Assembly: GCA_054601695.1 (NCBI GenBank)
Contig: BAAHQB010000020.1
Coordinates: forward strand, 1,302,001-1,366,000
Reading direction: 5' to 3'
From: Amorphochlora amoebiformis
Lineage: Eukaryota; Cercozoa; Chlorarachniophyceae
Length of the DNA stretch: 64,000 nucleotides
In this document: piece after piece, positions 1 to 64,000 of the stretch
Layout of the letters: each line of letters begins with the position of its first letter
Numbering within the stretch: the stretch's first letter is position 1
Translations under genes and position numbers: made by a program
The notes under the pieces: generated by a model
Databases searched by the model: none
What the model was told of the DNA's origin: nothing
What the model saw: the letters and a program-made list of their open reading frames with translations, nothing else

Positions 1-24703
<24,703 letters not shown>

Positions 24704-24990
24704 GACCTCTAATGGAGCTGTGACAACCGACAAACGATGGGGTGATCATGGGCAATGTCACGCACTTACAAAGAATGACACGAGGCTTCTCATCCGACAA
24801 CATCAGTCCCATCGGTTCTCTGTTAGCTCTATCGGTTCTCTGTTAGCCTTTCTCTTCTCGAAGTGATCTCTTCCTTTTCGAAGTGATCTCTTCCCTTTCG
24901 AAGTCTTCTCTTCCATTTTCGAAGTGATCTCTTCCTTTCGAAGTGATCTCTTCCCTTTCGAAGTCATCTATCTCTTCGTGCTTTTCAACT
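24704..24990 (-). promoter_or_regulatory. Likely promoter/5' region of the NHL gene with a TTTCGAAG motif array
   Basis: This lies immediately upstream of the NHL start codon. Between about 24850 and 24965 the unit ATCTCTTCC(T/C)TTTCGAAGTG recurs about six times at 20-23 bp spacing, each with the palindrome TTCGAA. A related pyrimidine-rich repeat (GATCTCTTCTTT) sits at 24265-24420, just inside intron 1, so exon 1 is flanked on both sides by related arrays. Confidence 0.45.
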
Positions 24991-41266
<16,276 letters not shown>

Positions 41267-41523
41267 ATGAGGAACTGTCTCTCCCTTTTATGCACCATAT
41301 GCGGAATTTTTTTGTTGTTGCAAACCCGAGTCTTTCGCTTCTTCTTGGGGTTTGCCGACGGGGAAGCCTTCTGATTGGGTAGGGTTGATGCATACTTGAG
41401 CGAATCAGATAAAGATTGAGCAGATACATGATCAGAACCTGGGTATAAACTGTGAACAAATTTATCACGAATCCCAGACCCAACACGAACCCAAACATTA
41501 ATCTCAGCTTCGAACCCCCAACT

Positions 41524-42225
41524 CTATGAGTGTCCCCGAAAGGTAGAGACCTCTTGCATATCCTCTTTGGATCTCTTCGGCTTGTGAGTTGGGGCTGCAT
41601 GGTTGGGAGGGAGATCTGAGACGTGATCGGTAGCATTGTGCTTTAGGAAACGCAGGAGAGAGTGCTTGGCCTTCTCGCATCGCTCGATCAAGGGGAATGG
41701 GCACTTGTTGGTCTTTGCTATCTGGGTATTTTTCAGGTGCCGTCATACGGATACAGCTCTTGTGTTTTTGCTTATAGAGATATGTGCACCATATATACAA
41801 GAACGTTAAACCATGTTGCTTTCACAATTCACATCTACGTTTTGCGTTGTGAAGGTCTGTGTGGTAACCTCAATTATCTTCTCGAATAAACCCTCCGCAC
41901 TAGTGTACTTCCCCGCCACTAGACCTCGTTTGACAGTTGCAAGCTTCCTCTTCACCCTACCGAGCTTCACATCTGATCACAAGTCCCCCAGCACCAAGCA
42001 GCATCTCCAAGTCAGCATCCACAGTGAATCAGGTTTGAAAAAAGATGAAAAGAGGGTGCAATTCTTACCCTCATCTCCTATTATCCCGTTCAAAAAATCG
42101 GTTGCGACTTCAACCCAACGCTGAGACTTATCGTGAACCAAACTCGCAGCTGATTTGCTGTTTCGCCTGGATTTCGTGCGAGCCCGCGCCAAGGCGGACC
42201 GGCGGGTGGCCATTTCGAGTGACAT
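41524..42225 (-). CDS. Basic Lys/Arg-rich coding block, three exons; separate small gene or 5' end of the PP2C gene
   Basis: Exons 42225-42069 (ATG; a second ATG at 42213), 41972-41869 and 41721-41551. Borders are good (donor GTAAGA after the first exon) and phases fit: 52 codons plus 1 base, 2 bases plus 34 codons, then 57 codons. The product starts MSLEMATRRSALARARTKSR and continues with a helical segment (WVEVATDFLNGIIGDED, then VKRKLATVKRGLVAGKYTS) and a Lys-rich tail (KPKRSKEDMQE). I recognise no family. If the last exon reads through, it stops at TAG 41526-41524. However, the next 250 bp also contain a coding-like minus frame with an NLS-like PKKKRK, ending just before the PP2C ATG but in another frame. 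A fusion to PP2C through an unresolved intron or a frameshift is therefore plausible. Both are transcribed divergently from the ATPase gene. Confidence 0.72.
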
Positions 42226-42473
42226 ATTTCCTTGTCACACTAGGTGACACTGGTTATCATATATTTCCCTGTCACGCTGGGTGACACCGTAAGTTTAGGA
42301 GATTTCAGCTAAAAGATATCATGAACGGATGAAAATGAAGAAATCATGACGATTCCCTCCAAATTCATCCCCAAAACCGACGTACTCCTGATAAAAACGC
42401 GCCTGCCTGCCGAGACGGCCAGCGATATTTGGCTGTTTGCCTTCGCTCTCCCCAACCCTACCATACACACCCT
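42226..42473. promoter_or_regulatory. Divergent promoter interval between the ATPase gene and the basic-protein/PP2C block
   Basis: The 248 bp between two start codons on opposite strands must hold both promoters. It contains a 37-bp direct repeat, each copy carrying the palindrome TGTCAC-N5-GTGACA (42233-42249 with spacer ACTAG, 42270-42286 with spacer GCTGG). A dimeric transcription-factor site is a reasonable inference. No TATA box is obvious. Transcription starts cannot be placed from sequence alone. Confidence 0.6.

Positions 42474-64000
<21,527 letters not shown>

Overview
The window comes from a eukaryotic nuclear genome. It holds three confidently reconstructed, intron-rich protein genes plus a short coding block that may be the 5' end of one of them. 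All were rebuilt by hand: candidate exons were kept only when GT-AG (once GC-AG) borders, reading phase and family motifs agreed across every junction. Exons are very small (11-394 nt, mostly 30-100 nt). Coding makes up only about 8-14% of each gene span. Nearly every intron carries (AT)n microsatellite tracts, so almost all long open frames (Tyr-Ile repeats) are artefacts. Interstitial CCCTAA/TTAGGG tracts suggest a TTAGGG-type telomere. The style fits an intron-rich protist or alga, but I cannot name the lineage.

Layout. (1) 24703 down to the left edge, minus strand: an NHL-repeat (beta-propeller) protein with an N-terminal membrane anchor, 29 exons in the window, 3' end missing. (2) 26778-41266, minus strand: a complete PP2C-family protein phosphatase, 17 exons including an 11-nt microexon, 553 residues. 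(3) 41524-42225, minus strand: three clean exons of a basic, lysine-rich protein, either a separate small gene or the true 5' end of the PP2C gene. (4) 42474 to the right edge, plus strand: a P-type (P2, Ca2+-transporting type) ATPase, 47 exons and 1010 codons in the window, running from the N terminus to just past M8. Genes 3 and 4 are divergent and share a 248-bp promoter interval with two identical-architecture palindromes.

The most unusual feature is architectural. At more than fifteen exon borders the splice site, often with part of the exon, has been tandemly duplicated into the intron, leaving arrays of decoy splice sites beside the functional one. The introns also host a family of roughly 200-750 bp elements with TGTTA(R)...YAACA-type terminal inverted repeats inserted in AT tracts, telomere-like tracts, long minisatellites and one 114-bp palindrome. 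The region from about 40.7 to 44.15 kb around the divergent promoter is free of AT arrays and its introns are short.

Functionally, the ATPase should pump Ca2+ (all main Ca2+-site residues visible so far are present) and the phosphatase has its metal-binding aspartates. There is no evidence that the genes act in one pathway.
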